Positions 46,071-57,721 of a DNA stretch of 64,000 nucleotides are shown here, in pieces. Positions within the stretch are counted from its first letter, which is position 1; every line of letters begins with the position of its first letter. The notes under the pieces were generated by a model. That model did no database searches and was not told the DNA's origin. It was given only the letters and a program-made list of their open reading frames with translations. The DNA comes from Strigops habroptila (lineage: Eukaryota; Chordata; Aves; Psittaciformes; Psittacidae). The translations under genes and the position numbers were made by a program. The stretch is from assembly GCF_004027225.2 (NCBI RefSeq), contig NC_044288.2, forward strand, positions 7,747,744 to 7,811,743, written 5' to 3'.

Positions 46071-49000
46071 GGGATCAGTAGGAATGGCTTCTGGTTTCCT
46101 GCCCTTGCAGAGTGCTAAGCCCTGTGTCGCTGCTCGGTGCAGTAGGGCTTTTGGCCTGGTAGTGCAGCAATTGTTAGACTTTTAATTGGGCTCTAAACTG
46201 AAAATGTTTTGCGGTGGCAGTGGGCTGTGTTAATGGCACGTAAACAGCGTTTCCGTGTGGCATCTGCTCCTAGCAAAACAGCATCCTGCTAAATTTTCCT
46301 TCTGAGCACAGGTGTCTCTCAGACCTGAGCTCCAAACTGTGCATCAACACTGTCCTTCCTGCTGGTGTTTCCCTTTGAACAGCAGCACACAAATAGGGAT
46401 GAATTCTAATCTTTATTAAAGCTGGTGCTGGGCTTTTGCCCTCTAGCTGTGACTGGTGTTTGTGAACACCAAGGTGAAGAGGAATGTGGGCTCCACTGTA
46501 TTTGTTTTGGCCACGTGTGTTTAAACACTAAGGATAGAAGGGAGCAGCTACATAGAGCAGGGCATTTCCTTGGGACAAATCCTGGGGTTTGTGAATGTTA
46601 TCAGCAGAACAAGATAGTTTAAACAAATGTTGACTTTGGGCCAGTTCAGCCTTGAAACACAAGGAAGGATTTTTGCCTCAGCCACTGCCAGTTCTTGGCC
46701 TGCTGTTAGCAGAGGTCTGTGCCCAGAGGAACTCGGAGCAAGGTGAGCAGCCAGCTCTGGCACCCGGGTGCTGGGTGACTGCTGCAGAGCAGAGCTCCAA
46801 TTCATGGGCAGTGCTGCGGTGACCTGTGAGGTGCAGCCTTGTGCCCAATGCTGCCGTCCAGGTGCTGGGAGGCGGCGAATGCCCCCTGCTAAGTAACCTT
46901 TTATTAAGAATGGTCAGATCCTAAACCTGGCTTGGTTTTATGGGTTAGGGCAGGAGTGGAAGATGATATGTTGCACTTCTACCAGGAAATAACAAGTTTT
47001 TCCTGTTTGCTGGAAGCCTGTCAAGACGACACTGGGCTTGCTGGAGTCACCAGGCTGCCGCATGCGATCCCAGTGGGGCAGCTCCTGGTCCTCAGTGCCC
47101 ATCATGTGAGGAAATGGCTGATGAGATATCCGAATCACTACAAGATGTGGTGGTGTGGGTTTGTTTTCATTGGCTGCCTAGTTTTTTCCTGGTGTTTGAT
47201 GGCTCAGTACAAAATGGAATTGGATCCCTGGAGTGGCGTCATGCTTTGTACTGGAACCCAAGCTGTCAGGCCTGTGAAATGCGTTTACAAAGGAAGAACC
47301 CCAAATATCCTCACAAGCTGAAGTGCCAGAACTTTAAACAGTAAATACAAGAAAAGATGCTTGGTCTGGAGTCTTTCTGTTTCTCTTCTGCTTCTGACAG
47401 CCATCTACAGCTAGTCTTTTTTTCTTTTGCCTTAGAATAGGACTGTGCAAAGACCCATTTCAGTTTTCTGAAAGAAAAGAAAGGTAAAAAAGCAAACACC
47501 TTTTCCTCTCCCTGCGGCAGGAATCCCGAGCTGTGCCTGTGGAAGGCTCGGGCAATCAGCTCTGCTAACCGTGTGGCTTAGACTGCCACACGATGGCAAA
47601 CCCACGGATGTGCGCTGAAAGGCTCATTTGAAAGCTCTGGAGAGACTCAGCAAAGAGAAAGCAGGGCACCTTTGGCTGATTTCCATGAGTGTTAGAGGCA
47701 ATTAGAGGTGAGATGAGGAGTAGAGTCAGTGCTTTTGATCGTGAAAGATCTGAACCAGGGCACAAATGCAAATGGAAATTGTATTCTGTAATATATGTGA
47801 GTCCATATGACTCGAGAAGGGCAGTTGGAGGTGAGCAGTGAGGCTAATTCTGACAGCCAGCGGCGCAGAGCGGAAAGGTTAAAATAATTCTCATTTGTAT
47901 GTGGCAGCAAAGTGCATCACATGCTTTTAACCAGGAATTTGATATGATTGAAAAAATAATTGCCATAGTTACTCATAAATGCCACAGTTAAAGTTGACTT
48001 CAGGGCTCCTGCTCTTCTTCTTTCTGCTGCTACTTTGCAGGTTGAACCTTTGAATGTTGTTATGTTGCAAAACAGGGTGAGAAGGTGATACCAGACCAAA
48101 GCAGTTGGGGTGCTTCAAGGGCATGTTTGTACCAGGACATCTCCACATATTACCTTGACTGGATGAAGCATGGAAGTCACTCAGACTGTGGGAAACATTA
48201 GTGTTGGCTTTCTTATTTTTTTATATTGTTTTGGACCCCTATTCCCTGGTGCATGTCTCAGGTTTGGTTTAAAGCATCACTGCACTGCAGCAGAATCACA
48301 CCCGGCTTCTCTAGAAACATGCTCTTCAGCACAGAGACATGTCCTCTGCTTTGGTTACGTGGAATGGGTAAGAGCTAGGTGGTACCCTGATGGACAGTGT
48401 GCACATCAGGCATGGGGGTGTGTATCCTTGTACATCAGTTCAGAAATACACTGGAAAACATTCCGCCTTTGCCACGTGTTTCTGTTGAACACAGTCCCTT
48501 GCGGTGGCTGTGGAGGGTAAGTGCTGACACAGCACTGTCCCCAGGGCTAGTGCAGGTGTTTCTTCAATGTGAGCCCATGAACTGTGTGTCAAACGAGTGG
48601 TTCAGGTGAGACAAACTGGTTTGTGTTTGAAATTGGTGTAGCTGCACAGGAAAGGTTTTGTATTTCTCGCTCTTTAGTGCAAGAGTGATCTGTGCAAGGG
48701 CTGATTGGTTTATTTCTGTTTATTCACAACCGCCACCCTTCCGAACCAGTGACCAAGTGGAGCACTCTGGAAAGGTCCTGCTGATGTTGCAGCATCACTG
48801 CTTCATTTCCTTGCAGTTAAAACCAAACAAACAAAGGGCCAATATTTGTGAATTGGAATATTGTTATTTTTGCAAGTCTTTGAGGCTGACATTTTGGTTT
48901 ATGTTGGCTCCATTTGATCTTGCATGTAAAACCAGCCCTTCATTGCTTTGAAATAATTCATTTTTATACAAATCATTATGTGTGACCTGCAGTGATTTCT

Positions 49001-49659
49001 CTCTGCTGCTAAACACTGTGCTGCTTTTAGAGACCTGCTGTTTCCCTCAAATAACTTCCAAGAAACATCACCGTGGTTAGGAACTACTGCTTTTGACAAA
49101 TGATCGTACACTTTCCAGTTAGGAAAGGTATGTGGGGGTCTTAATTCCCTGGATTCAGAATAATGACTAATGCAATCAATTCTGCTTGTTGTTGTTTGTA
49201 GAAAACAATCGATACACTTGCAGGAGACCAAATGAGAGCACAGGAATTCTTTTATCTCGTTTTAATTGTTTTTTGCAAGTGGAGAATGGAGTGCTCCAGT
49301 TCTGGTACGAGTGAAAGGAGGGGAGACTCTGTAACTGCCCGGGTACCCCTGTGCTGGGAGGGTCTGGATGCTTCCAAACTGCTGTTTGCTGGTGCCTGTG
49401 CAACGGGCTCTGGCATCTTCAGGGCACTCTCGTGACCGGCAGCCGGGGTAGAAAACAGTCATTCGAAGCGATGGATAGCTCAAAGGCAAAGTCAGCTTCG
49501 TGCCTGTCGCTGCCACCGGTTTGTTTGGGGTCCTCTTCGTGTGATGGAGGAGAAATGCCTTTAAAATAAACAGATCAATCTGGAAAGAAAGTTCCCGCAG
49601 GAACTCATAACGACAAGCACGCACACTCTGCCTGGATAGCTTTCCTTCCACGCGGCTAC
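46071..49659. other. Interval between two CpG islands
   Basis: About 3.6 kb, AT-richer, no repeat recognised. A 129-codon open frame at 46932-47321 and a 76-codon frame at 47114-47344 have no family match. PRELID2 exon 1 was searched for here (a YPFE-type motif followed by a LRK ending at a donor) and not found. Confidence 0.5.
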
Positions 49660-50330
49660 AGCGCTTGGGGCCGCAGCGTCCAGAACCGCGCCGGATGCGC
49701 CGCAGCGGGGCGGGGTGAGGCCGGCGCCTGTGCCGGGGAAGCGCGGCCTCGCAGTGCCGAGCGGGGCCTCAGCCGGGACGGGCCCGATCGCGGCTCGGGC
49801 CACGAGGTGGCGTCGCGTCCTCGCCCGCCGCTGGAAGGGCCCGTGCGCCCGGCGGTGCGCGCTGCCTGGCTGCGCCCGGCGCCTCTGCCCGTCCTGCTGC
49901 AGCGCCGCACCTCCGGGCCTGGGGTGCAGCGGGCGGGAGCGGTGCCTTGAGGCTCCCGGGCCACAGCCGGAGCGCAGCCTGCCCGCTCTCGGCACCGGGC
50001 TTCTCTCCGGGCGCAGCGGCGCCCGCTGCAGCGTGGGAACGGCGCATGGGGGGAGCTGCGGCGCTCGGGCCCGGCCGCGGACAGCAGCGGGTTGTAGCCA
50101 CCGCTCTCGAGGCAGTTCCAAACTGGAAGCCCTGTGCTCGGTTCTGTGCCCAGCACAAGGAGCTGAGGATGAAGGTGCTGGAGCCAGTGCCCGTGTGACT
50201 GCAGCGCCTGCCCCAGGGGACAGGGCAGTGTCCGTGCGTGCGCCGGGCACGGGACCTCGGGGCTGGAGCCCCAGGGACGGCACGGGACTCCTGTGCCCCT
50301 GGTGCTGCGGAGGAGGGCTCTGGGGCTGAG
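49660..50330. promoter_or_regulatory. Second CpG island
   Basis: About 650 bp of very CpG-dense sequence 1 kb upstream of the first recognised PRELID2 exon. All six frames are stop-poor because of base composition. It is either the main PRELID2 promoter or an alternative one, or the promoter of a minus-strand non-coding RNA. Confidence 0.5.
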
Positions 50331-51203
50331 TTACTGCGGGCTGCAGGACCAGCAGGGCTGAGATGTCTTTGTTCTCTGCTGCTGTTAGCTTTGGCATCCC
50401 CCAGGGAGCGGAAACCTTGCAGGGAGGCTGTGCTGGGCTGGAAACGCTGGTTTTGTGATGTTAGACTCTCATAGCCATCACATCTGCTTGACTTGCAATG
50501 TTATTTCTTTTGCTGTGCTGTGTAGGAAATTGAGTCTATTTCAGTTTAAATACTGGGGTAATAGAGCCTACTATTTAGTGCAAGATTTATGTAAATGGCT
50601 CTTTGTTTCACACGATTGGGCCTTAGAGAGTGTAAGTTACATCGATAATGTAATTATGCCACTAGTGCCATTTCAAAGCAGCACGTCGTGGAGAAGCCTC
50701 CAATTTCTGTGTAGAATAGGACTTGAAAACCTTGTGCTTTTAAAATCAACTTGTATTCTGCAGCCAGAAAAAATAGTAGAGCTGGATTATAGAACAGCCT
50801 GTTCTTAGCCTTAAAATACTATTTCCCCACCTTTCCTAAAACTTCATATATTGTTTATCATCAATCTGGTGGTCATCAGTATTTATTCAGTCTGGCATTT
50901 GTATTAGCATGGAGGTTACAGTAACTTTGGAGTATGATTTCAGTTCAATGAATTACCTTGTGCTTTACAATTTGGAGTTCATTATGCAGAGTTTCCCCTT
51001 TGTTTTTTAATCTTACTAAGCTAATCTTACTAAATTCTTCCTTTCTGCTAACTTGAACAGAGACCGCAGAGTGTTAATGTCAGGCAGCTCATACCTGTTG
51101 AGAGAAGCTATGAAAATGCTTCTGACTTGGCAAGTGACAGCTAGCAATTCTCTTTCACCCATGTGAGCAGTGGTCATCTTTACTTTATGTATTTTTATCC
51201 CAG

Positions 51204-51256
51204 TATCCCAGTCCCATGGAGAAACACATCATGGCTGTAGAAACAGTGGAAAACAG
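51204..51256 (+). CDS. PRELID2: PRELID2 exon 2 (YPNPM motif)
   Basis: 53 nt between TTTTTATCCCAG and GTAAAA. It encodes YPSPMEKHIMAVETVEN plus two bases; human has YPNPMDKNVISVKTVEE at the same place. The YPNPM motif after the first exon junction is a hallmark of PRELI-family proteins. Phase 0 at its start is inferred from the family; the end is phase 2. Confidence 0.82.
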
Positions 51257-53367
51257 GTAAAACGGGTAACTGCCTGGCTTTTCTTACAGAGCTGAGTAAA
51301 ATGTTTCATAACATTTAAAATTAATTATGTAGTGGTTGTATCTCAGTAGAAGCTGGGCACTGCAAACATGCCTGGGATTCCTGCCTGCTGGACATTGTAT
51401 AGGCAATACTAAGGAAATACTACTCCCTCCCTCAAAGCGTATTTTAATTGCAGTAAGCATTTGAATTTTCAGCTTTTTCCAAGGCCGTTAGACGTGTTGC
51501 TCCTGGTTTCTCTGTAGTATGTTCTTTTGTTGTACGGTTCTTGCTGTTTCTGTGATCATTTACATCTGCAGTGCTCTTTGGATCAGATGTAAGGCCTCTG
51601 GAAGGAAGCACAGTGAGCTGTGTGGGTCAAGCCTCAGGCACTCCACAGGCATTGCACTACTTGGCTTTCATGGTCCCTGCCTTCGGAGGGATTGCTTGCT
51701 GTTGCACTTCCAGATGAGAAGGTAATTCTGTAGTTCCAGGAGTGAGAGACTTGCACAGTGGCCTTGTATGGTGCTGACAGTCAGAAAATGGTCACAGATC
51801 CTCAGTCTCTTGCTTTATGAGTCAGGATTCCTGAAATACCAAAATCTTCCCAGTCATATTGATGATGAATCTGCTCGGGTCAGAGCACAGTTGTCACATC
51901 GGGTCTGCTGTTGCCACATGGGTTTTTTTTTCCAGTGCTGAGCCTGCAGGAGGTGATTGCAATTAGGCACTTACAGTAATGTGCCTGTGCAGAGGATGTA
52001 TTGAAGAGTTGTTATGCTGCCATATGGGAATCAGGTACCATAGGACTTTGTGTGGAAATAACCACCTTTCTTCCTAACACGGGAACTGTCATCAAGTACT
52101 CATTTGGGATGAAATAAGAACTTAGAGCCTTTAAATTTTTAGACCCAAATGCTTTAATCCCTAAAGTTTTAGTCCATAAACTCTTTATCATACTTTTAAA
52201 GAGGTGTTCTGTCTTGCAGCCGAGGTTTAATGGTGGCTCTTATTTCCAGGCTTATGCTCTCTTCAGCTGTTAGTGAGGCTGCCCTGAGATCCAAGGAAGC
52301 ATTAGTGCTGCCATTGCTGTTTTCTTCAAGTGCAGTAAGCCACTCTTTCCAGAGAGTGCTTTTCTGCTCTGTTTCATGGAGATGCTTCATATTATTGATG
52401 TGATGTGTCTGTCGGAGTTCTGAAAACCAAACCTCATGAAGTTTTCACTTCAGAGATCCCACCAATGTTCGAGAAGGTACTCTTCTGTCCTGGAGAAGTC
52501 TTTAACCTGGGCTGCCTGCCAGCTGGCTTCACGTTTGGTAGCGTCCTGTTCTTGATCTGGGTCATTAAATATTAAAAGGCAAAGTGGTTCTGAAAGACGA
52601 CCTTTCTTTTTCCCAGAGATACTCAATAACTGTAATTTGTTTCCTAATAGATAGTTTTGTCCTCGTCACTGGGCCCAGCTCGATACAAAAATAAACGTGT
52701 GATGAGCCAGGACTGTTCTGTAAAGCCCGTACACAGCGTGTTTGCCCAGAGGATGAGCTTGAGAATGTAAATTGGGGTGGGGATAGAAAGAAACTAAAGC
52801 TGAAGCGTGTGTGTTGGTCTGGGAGCTCGATTCCTCAAGCTTTCTTTCCCCCCAGCCGTTGTGCACCGGTGCCACCACTGCTGCAGGAGGGAGCCCTGCA
52901 CTCGCCTGCAGCCTGGCTCTGGCTCTGGCTCTGGCTGTGGCTCTGGCTCTGGTTCTGGCACTGCCTGCAGTGCTTTGGCACCCAGAGCACCACTGCAACA
53001 GCCAGTAAGATGTTTGTACCACACACTGGAGAAGGGGGCTCTTGGGTTGCAGTGATGGATGCAGATGCCCTCCTGGGGCAGAGTGCACAATGCCCATGGA
53101 CTGGCAAAGTAGCAGAAGAACAGAGTTATACTTTAAACCCCCCAAGTAAAAACCTCCCCCCCAGTGCTCTGTTGATGTGCCAGCATTTCTGCTTGTAGCT
53201 TTGCTCTGAAGTCCTACAACTACTTTGGTTTTATTTAAGAAATTGCAGTACTTGCTGCTGTAACTCTTCCTTCTGGTTTGCTTTGATCATCAGATTTGTC
53301 TGCGGGGATTATTTTCCGAAGGAGAATCACAACGTGCCAGAATGTGATTCCTGAAGTTTTAAGAAAG
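51204..53367 (+). CDS. PRELID2: PRELID2, PRELI-domain protein (two internal exons recognised, partial)
   Basis: Two plus-strand exons (51204-51256 and 53294-53367) match the N-terminal half of PRELID2, a relative of the PRELI/Ups proteins that carry phospholipids across the mitochondrial intermembrane space. PRELID2 follows GRXCR2 on the same strand in human 5q32, so context agrees. The initiating exon (human about 25 residues ending LRK) was not recognised between 45 and 51 kb, and the exons after 53367 (starting at a CSLLKVPN-like motif in human) were not found before the window end. The two exons do not join in frame directly (53 + 74 = 127 nt), so a microexon, a missed exon or a frameshift lies between them. 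Confidence 0.75.
51257..53293. other. PRELID2 intron 2
   Basis: About 2 kb. A microexon of length 2 modulo 3 would be needed here to reconcile the phases of the flanking exons; none was pinned down. A hexamer repeat lies at 52913-52960. Confidence 0.55.
52913..52960. repeat. Hexanucleotide tandem repeat (TGGCTC)n
   Basis: About eight copies of TGGCTC with two substitutions (TGGCTG, TGGTTC). It reads as Ala-Leu or Gly-Ser repeats in the open frames over it, which are therefore repeat artefacts. Confidence 0.9.
53294..53367 (+). CDS. PRELID2: PRELID2 exon 3
   Basis: 74 nt between TGATCATCAG and GTAACT. After two leading bases it encodes LSAGIIFRRRITTCQNVIPE and then VLRK; human has [23 protein letters not shown]. 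The CQNVxPExLRK match is decisive for the family. The other two frames have stops or no similarity. It ends in phase 0. Confidence 0.85.
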
Positions 53368-54524
53368 GTAACTAATTAGAGAAGTTTATTCAAGTTGTAA
53401 ATCCTCAGCGCCTCACTGTGGTTGATCTTGTTTGAAAGGATCACGTTTCCTAATGACTTTTTTTTAAGTTATAAAAGTTACTTTTAAAGAGTAGTTAAGA
53501 GAAAAACATTCTCAAGGCACTGATTTTATACTTGAATGGCCGAGGCTGTAGCCTCAAGCACACTGGGATGTGACTGGTGGTGGTGGTTGTTTTACACACA
53601 GTGATGGGCTTTTAGCTTTTGTACCTGGAGAAAGTAAAGCTGTTTTAAGGTGTTACCTGGGCCATGGTGGGAGTGCAGCCATTCCCCACCCCAGTGCAGT
53701 AACCTCCTTGCCGCTGAGGCTCACGGGGTTTGTGTAGTAGATGGTATTTCCACAAAAGTCCACGCTCGTGGGTCTCAGCAGCCAGTAAAAACACTGGGAA
53801 TTGATTCCAGCAGCCCAAGGCAGCCGCAGCCACTCCAGCGCGGTGGGCGCAGGGGGAGAAGATGTCTCCTGATGTGAAGACATGTGGATGATGCACGAGC
53901 AGTGTCGTCAGCTGGAGATGGGAATGGAAAGGGTCTCCCCTACAATAGCTGCCTCTTTTGAAGAGCCTTGCATCGCATGTAACTTTTAATTTAGCTTTGA
54001 AAGCCATGCAGGCTCTGGATACTCTCCCTGACACTATCAGAACAAGAGATAGTGTTCAGTGTGCTGGACTTTTTATACTGAAGACACTTTAATTAAACTC
54101 CCATCATGAAAACAATTAGAGCAAATTTGCTGTACTTAACTGGTCAATAATTTAGTAGTTGGCTCTCATTAATAGACTTCTCCCTGTGACTGTTGTAGTG
54201 GTGCTGCATTGCCAGCTGCATGCTGCGGAAATCAATCAGAGATCAATATTTTTCTTGAGCCTCCCTTTTTCTGTCCCCTACAAGGGTGAATCTGCAAAAT
54301 GAAGAAATCCATCCCAGCTGAGGCCAGTGGTGGGTGTTTGCTGCTGAGGTGCATCCTGTGACTGGGGGAACTGCTCATGTGCTCCAGCTCCTGCACTTGA
54401 TCTCCACATGTCTGTGTTCTCACCAAATTGCGTTGGCAGAGATAACAAACGGTCATGGCCTGCTGAGGGTGTCGGTGGTGCTGGGTCATTTTTTAGTTGT
54501 CTAATGGAGAGGTTTATTTTTCAG

Positions 54525-54595
54525 GTCAACTTAGATGTCCACAGTTCAGATCATGCCTTATGCCGGTTTGAATCATTCATGGGTGGTGAATACAG
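54525..54595 (+). other. Exon-like segment, 71 nt
   Basis: Flanked by TTTATTTTTCAG and GTGAAG. It reads VNLDVHSSDHALCRFESFMG then GEYR in one frame, ending in phase 2. The spacing of hydrophobic residues loosely resembles the PRELI segment that ends in a YR/FR pair, but identity to human PRELID2 is too low and the exon that should precede it was not found. Confidence 0.25.
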
Positions 54596-57500
54596 GTGAA
54601 GTTGGTTTGTTTTTTCAGTGGCATTAGCCATCGTGTCCTGTCTCTTCTCCCCCTGTGGTCAGTGGGTGCCTGGGCAGCCCCCACAGTCCCTTTGGACACT
54701 CTCTTCTCCACCGGCACAGGGCCGACGGCCCCTGCTCCAGGCGCTCATTTGGGAACCGGTGCCCCAGGAGCTGCAGCAGGAGATGTGTTCCGAGCAGCAC
54801 GGTGGTTTATTCATTTGCTTATTCTTGATGACTTTTTGTTGTGGCTTTAAAAGAACAAAGCAGACAGCAGCAGACAGCTCTGCCAATGTGAGCGGTGACC
54901 GTGAGAGGGAAGCGCGTCTTGCGGCTCATGACAGCGCAGAGCTAGCGGATAGAACAGACTAGCTCACAGTATCTCTACAAAGCTGCATTAGAAATCCCTT
55001 AGCGGTTCTGGCTGTGTCTGCAGAGCTGGGAAAAGGAAATACAAGCACACCAGGACTGGTCTAAACATACAGTCTTGCCTGGTTTCTCCCACTCCCTCTG
55101 AAACACCCGTCTCCCCAGGGCAGCAGCTCTAGTGATGCATTTCATGTCTTCTAAGAAGTTAGATGGGTTCCTGCTGTGGTTTGGCCATGCAGTAGTCTGA
55201 GGCACACTTTACCCAAATGCAATAAATGGCAATACAAAGGTGGTATTTGAAGTTTTCAAACATATGTTGGATGAAGGACAATGCCTGCATTATATTCTCC
55301 AGACTTCCATTTCCTTCTTACCTTTCAGTGCCTTGTCTGCATCCTTCCTAATGGCCTGACCAGCAAGGCATTGTTTTTCTGGCAACTGGAGAAAGGATGT
55401 TACTTATTCCTGTTGTATCTCCTTGACGCTGACAGCAGTGCACTTCTCCATCCATCTGTTGGGAGAGGCTCAGAGGAGATGTGGGGGTAGGGAAACAGTG
55501 GGAGGCAGCGATGTGGGGGGCAGAGGAAACAGGGTAGGGGATGAGCTACATGAAGAGCAGAAGAAAATATGAATATGAAATTTGGTGAACAACTACAATA
55601 AGGCTCATGTATTCACATGGCAATGTTAAATATCTTTTATAGAATGAGGGGGAAATGTTACTATTCATGAAACCATTCATGGACACCAGAGGCACTGATC
55701 TTTTTAATAATTATTTTTGTAACTGAGAGATGAGCCTGTTCTGTGGGTAGGATGTTTTTAATGCCTAACAGAATGACAGTGACATTTTATGGCTTCTCAT
55801 ATTTGTCATGTTTATCTTATTTTATTCCAACCCTGCACAAAAATAGCGGAGATAAAGTTCTCCTGCCCTTTTGTTTGTAGCAGTCAGTGCATTTGGATGG
55901 AGATCACAGCATTTATGACTATCTTTTTTCTTACCTGTTCAGAAAAGCTATTAGTGAATGAGGTGCACCCACATTATTGCCCATAGCACTTCCTTCTGGG
56001 ATAATTCAGCAGTCGAGCAGATGTGTGGGTAAATCCCAGCTCCCAGCACAGCCCGGGCTGGGTCTGCTGGTGAGAGCCTGGCTTCCTTCGGAAAAGGGCC
56101 AGGGTGCTCCGTAGTCTGCCAGCAAAGCCTGGGGGATGCTGCCAGCCCGGGGGGAGTCCATGTGCCCCTCACATCAGCCTCTGTGTGTGTGAGTTTTGAA
56201 ACTTGTGTAGAAAGTGCCTTGATGAGTTTATACCAGTCTAAGCCATGATGACCCCTGCCTGGGTGAAGCAGTGCAGATGACAGAGTTAGGAGGGGTTTTA
56301 AGGCCATGCAATAAAGGAGCATTTATAGCAAGAAACTTGAGTTCTGTTGATAGATGTTTTATCTGTTGCTTCTTAAATGTTGCAACATTTCTGTCATCTT
56401 CACTTCTTGGTTTCTTTTTTTAGATTCTTTTTGCTTGACTTTAATGTATGAGGAGATGGAAATTAAAGGCCATGCTGTTGTGTTTGTTAAATGATGGAGC
56501 CCAGCTCAAATATTCAACTGCAAAATGGTTTGTCATGGTTACAGAACAATGAAAGTTGTTTGGTGCTCTTCTCAGAGACAACGTAACATTTTCTGCTGGT
56601 CTGGTAAAATGTTACCCTGTTTTGTGCTGGCACTGGGCATGAGGCACACACTGCAGCGTGCGGTGCCTTCACCGTGTTCCAACAGCCCGCTTACACTATT
56701 CCTGCACATCACTTAACCTCTTGCTTAAATTCACGGTGTAAGTGAAGCCGTGGAGTGCGCAACAGAGGCATTACAGACCTGAGAGGTTCTCTCTGTCCCT
56801 GTGTCTGGGAGTCGGGTCTGGCTCCTGGCAGATGTGCTGGGTACAGTCATCGGCTGCCCAGCACGTGCGGGAAGCTCCTTCAAGTGCCCTTCCACGTGTC
56901 CCTGGTTCTCCGTCACCCTGTGGGGGGTCAGGTCCTGCTGCAGTGACACTCACCAGAGGAGCCACCTACAGCCGCTCCCGAGCCGGGAACGCTGTGCTCC
57001 CATCCCTTTGGGTGCTGCGGGCATTACCCCACCAAGGGCTGTGGGGGGGGCGGCTTGCTCCTGCAGCAGTGCCTCTGCCTCTGAAAGGCTGAACTGTCGT
57101 ACAGCTGGTCCGTCAGAGAAGCTTTTCAGCTGCAGCTACGGTGGTGCAGAGTGGAATGGGCAGGCAGTGTTTGCTCTGCATTGCAAGTGCATCATTGCGC
57201 TCTAAGCAGTGTAAATTTAGCTCCTTTAAGCCTGATTTCCTGGGGTTGAGATTTATGGGTTTGAACTTTAGTTGAAAGGAATATATTGATTAGGCTTTGA
57301 TTTAGTTGTTTCTTGCTAAAGAGATACTGGGCAATGACTCGTACCTGCCCTTTTGTATTTTATTCGTTTAATGGAGTCCCCTCTTGTTCCCCTTCTCCTC
57401 AACATCATTTTGCCTAAAAGTCTGCGGTGCTATGAAGAAAGGAAAAAGCAGTTATCACGCTGTGAGCATAATCGATGCAATAAGTAACACTTTTAAATTC

Positions 57501-57681
57501 CCTTGGCAAACCTCGAGTCTTCCCTTGTGTCAATTAGTGCCTTGGTCTGTAAACAGTGGCATGGCCATTTGAGGCTGATGGGCTCAGGTAGTCAGCTTGT
57601 TGCCTTCTCCTCAAGTAGGCGAGGAAGAGGAGCTGCTCTTCATAGCTGTAACATATCTCATCCTTTTTGCTTTCTCTATAG

Positions 57682-57721
57682 AGATGTGAAAGGCAGCTGG
57701 AAGCACAATGTCCCTCTACAG
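57682..57721 (+). other. Exon-like segment, 40 nt
   Basis: Flanked by a strong acceptor TTTGCTTTCTCTATAG and donor GTAGGA. Open in two frames; neither matches PRELID2. It could be an alternative or non-coding exon, or chance. Confidence 0.2.

Noticed and set aside
49561-50397. 278-codon open frame on the minus strand
   Set aside because: It lies over the CpG island where all frames are stop-poor; the sequence is Ala/Pro/Arg-rich with no domain.
52794-53198. Open frames with Ala-Leu or Gly-Ser repeats
   Set aside because: Produced by the TGGCTC tandem repeat.
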